Assembly (NCBI GenBank): GCA_030531135.1
Contig: JAUNOJ010000089.1
Location: forward strand, 1-7,012
Reading direction: 5' to 3'
Source of the DNA: Sutterellaceae bacterium
Lineage (GTDB): Bacteria > Pseudomonadota > Gammaproteobacteria > Burkholderiales > Burkholderiaceae_F
DNA: 7,012 bases
A program made the position numbers and the translations under genes. Positions 6,089 to 7,012 of this stretch are shown here, piece by piece; the first letter of the stretch is position 1; the number at the start of each line of letters is the position of its first letter. The notes beneath the pieces were generated by a model that saw only the letters and a list, made by a program, of their open reading frames with translations, was not told the DNA's origin and made no database searches.

Positions 6089-7003
6089 TTACTTGCCGGC
6101 TTTCTTTCGCTTGGCGCCGTCTTGACGAAGCTTTTGCGTCAAAGCATCGAACTCTTGACGCATTTCCTTGTCGTAGAAGGCATCCAACTGCGGCGGCTCA
6201 AACTCAAAGATGCTCAAGAGGTCTTTTTCGCTTGACTTGATCACATCAATCAATTCAGCTCCGACCTTGACGGTTCTGAAGGTGTTGCGGGCAAGCTCAA
6301 AATTAAGCTTCATATCCTTGAGCAACACTGCCAGACGCTCCTTGCGTGCACGCAAGTGATCGGCATAGAGATCGGCCAACTCGATCGTGCGAGCATTGAT
6401 GTCGATGTTGTTGATGGCAATGGCGCTACGCTCGGGCGACTTTTGATGAATCTCGTCGGCAGCCAACATCTGATTGTTGGCTTCGTTGATGATGTCCGAA
6501 ATACGATAGAGATAATCGTCGTCGATCACGTCAATGGCGCGTGCAATCGCCGTGATATAGACGCGATAGCTCATCATCAAAAAGCCCGTATAGGATTTCA
6601 CCTGTTCGGGCCCGGCATCGGGACTCGTCAAAAGTTCCGCCAACTGCTTTTCAATGGCCTTGATGTTTTCGGCAACGGCCATGACCTGCGCCAACTGTGT
6701 GCCTTCGGCCGTGTAAAGAAGCCCGTCGATTTGTTCGGGCGTCATCACGATGCCGTCTTGGGCAAGTTTGGCGAGCGTTTCGGTTTTGAGCGTCTCGATC
6801 TTGGCATTGTCAACTTCGATGGCCTTCTTTTCTCGCGCAATGCGGCGCTCCAACCAGGTGCGGGTGCGCTTTAAGGGCATTAAAGAAGTGGAGGGCGCAG
6901 AAATCGTGGCCAATTTCCAAGCATTGATCTGTTCGCGACGCTCGGTCACGCGATCCTGAATCCTTTGCACCTGATCGATCAAGCGCAGCACGTCGGAGTG
7001 CAT
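6089..7003 (-). CDS. Cytoplasmic helix-rich protein of unknown function
   Basis: The 304-residue product has no signal peptide or membrane segment and is almost entirely charged and helical. Residues about 5-28 and 48-83 look coiled-coil-like, 103-125 and 205-232 are further amphipathic helices, and the C-terminus is basic (GAKRKKAGK). I do not recognise the family. The pattern ARTIELADLYADHLRARKERL (204-224, key residues TIELAD and RARKERL) faintly recalls the tail of TelA-type toxic-anion-resistance proteins, but this is not enough for an assignment. The ATG at 7003 has AAGGA 4 bases upstream, which supports it as the true start. However, the frame stays open through the last 9 bases of the window, so a longer protein cannot be excluded. 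A terminator follows the stop. Confidence 0.82.
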   Translation of the reverse strand: MHSDVLRLIDQVQRIQDRVTERREQINAWKLATISAPSTSLMPLKRTRTWLERRIAREKKAIEVDNAKIETLKTETLAKLAQDGIVMTPEQIDGLLYTAEGTQLAQVMAVAENIKAIEKQLAELLTSPDAGPEQVKSYTGFLMMSYRVYITAIARAIDVIDDDYLYRISDIINEANNQMLAADEIHQKSPERSAIAINNIDINARTIELADLYADHLRARKERLAVLLKDMKLNFELARNTFRTVKVGAELIDVIKSSEKDLLSIFEFEPPQLDAFYDKEMRQEFDALTQKLRQDGAKRKKAGK

Positions 7004-7012
7004 GAATTCCTT

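Noticed and set aside
6356..6874. 172-residue plus-strand frame opposite the helical-protein gene
   Set aside because: It is a shadow of the minus-strand gene, with no ribosome binding site and low-complexity I/D/G/N-rich translation typical of antisense frames.
1..7012. CRISPR array, insertion sequence, tRNA or att site
   Set aside because: No regularly spaced repeats, terminal inverted repeats with a transposase, tRNA-like cloverleaf, or duplicated tRNA end was seen.

Overview
The window reads as chromosome of a Gram-negative bacterium, most likely a proteobacterium. The reasons are an Sec-type signal peptide, a DMSO-reductase-family molybdoenzyme, a QueC of proteobacterial type, a DUF805 membrane protein and a mix of GGAGG-type and weak ribosome binding sites. 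A gut betaproteobacterium such as a Sutterellaceae member would fit the moderate GC content and the molybdoenzyme, but that is a guess from style and not a taxonomic proof. The left part (about 1-760 and 1230-1960) is clearly more AT-rich than the rest.

Layout. Bases 1-626 (minus) hold the first 208 codons of an exported helical protein of unknown function that runs off the left edge; it has its own promoter with a consensus -10 box. Next is a minus-strand gene (762-1229) for an unusual small protein: a degenerate cold-shock/OB domain, a four-cysteine zinc ribbon and a C-terminal membrane anchor, followed by a strong terminator hairpin. A roughly 300-base divergent spacer with a 10-bp direct repeat separates it from a plus-strand DUF805 membrane protein (1528-1875), which ends at a strong terminator.

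Bases 1977-4265 (minus) encode a BisC/TorA/DorA-type molybdopterin S- or N-oxide reductase without a Tat signal, so probably cytoplasmic. It is divergent from queC (4379-5113), the 7-cyano-7-deazaguanine synthase of queuosine biosynthesis. queC converges on, and overlaps by 10 bases, a minus-strand regulator with two XRE-like helix-turn-helix segments (5104-5751). The regulator faces a 192-base spacer with a perfect 7-bp-arm palindrome and extra half-sites. Across that spacer lies a tiny plus-strand gene (5944-6036) for a 30-residue single-pass membrane protein with a near-ideal ribosome binding site. The right end is a minus-strand, cytoplasmic, helix-rich protein of unknown function (6089-7003) with a terminator just after its stop codon.

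No mobile element, tRNA, rRNA or CRISPR array was seen. The genes do not form one pathway. The most unusual elements are the unannotated small membrane protein with the adjacent palindrome and tandem-HTH regulator, and the cold-shock/zinc-ribbon/membrane fusion divergent from DUF805.
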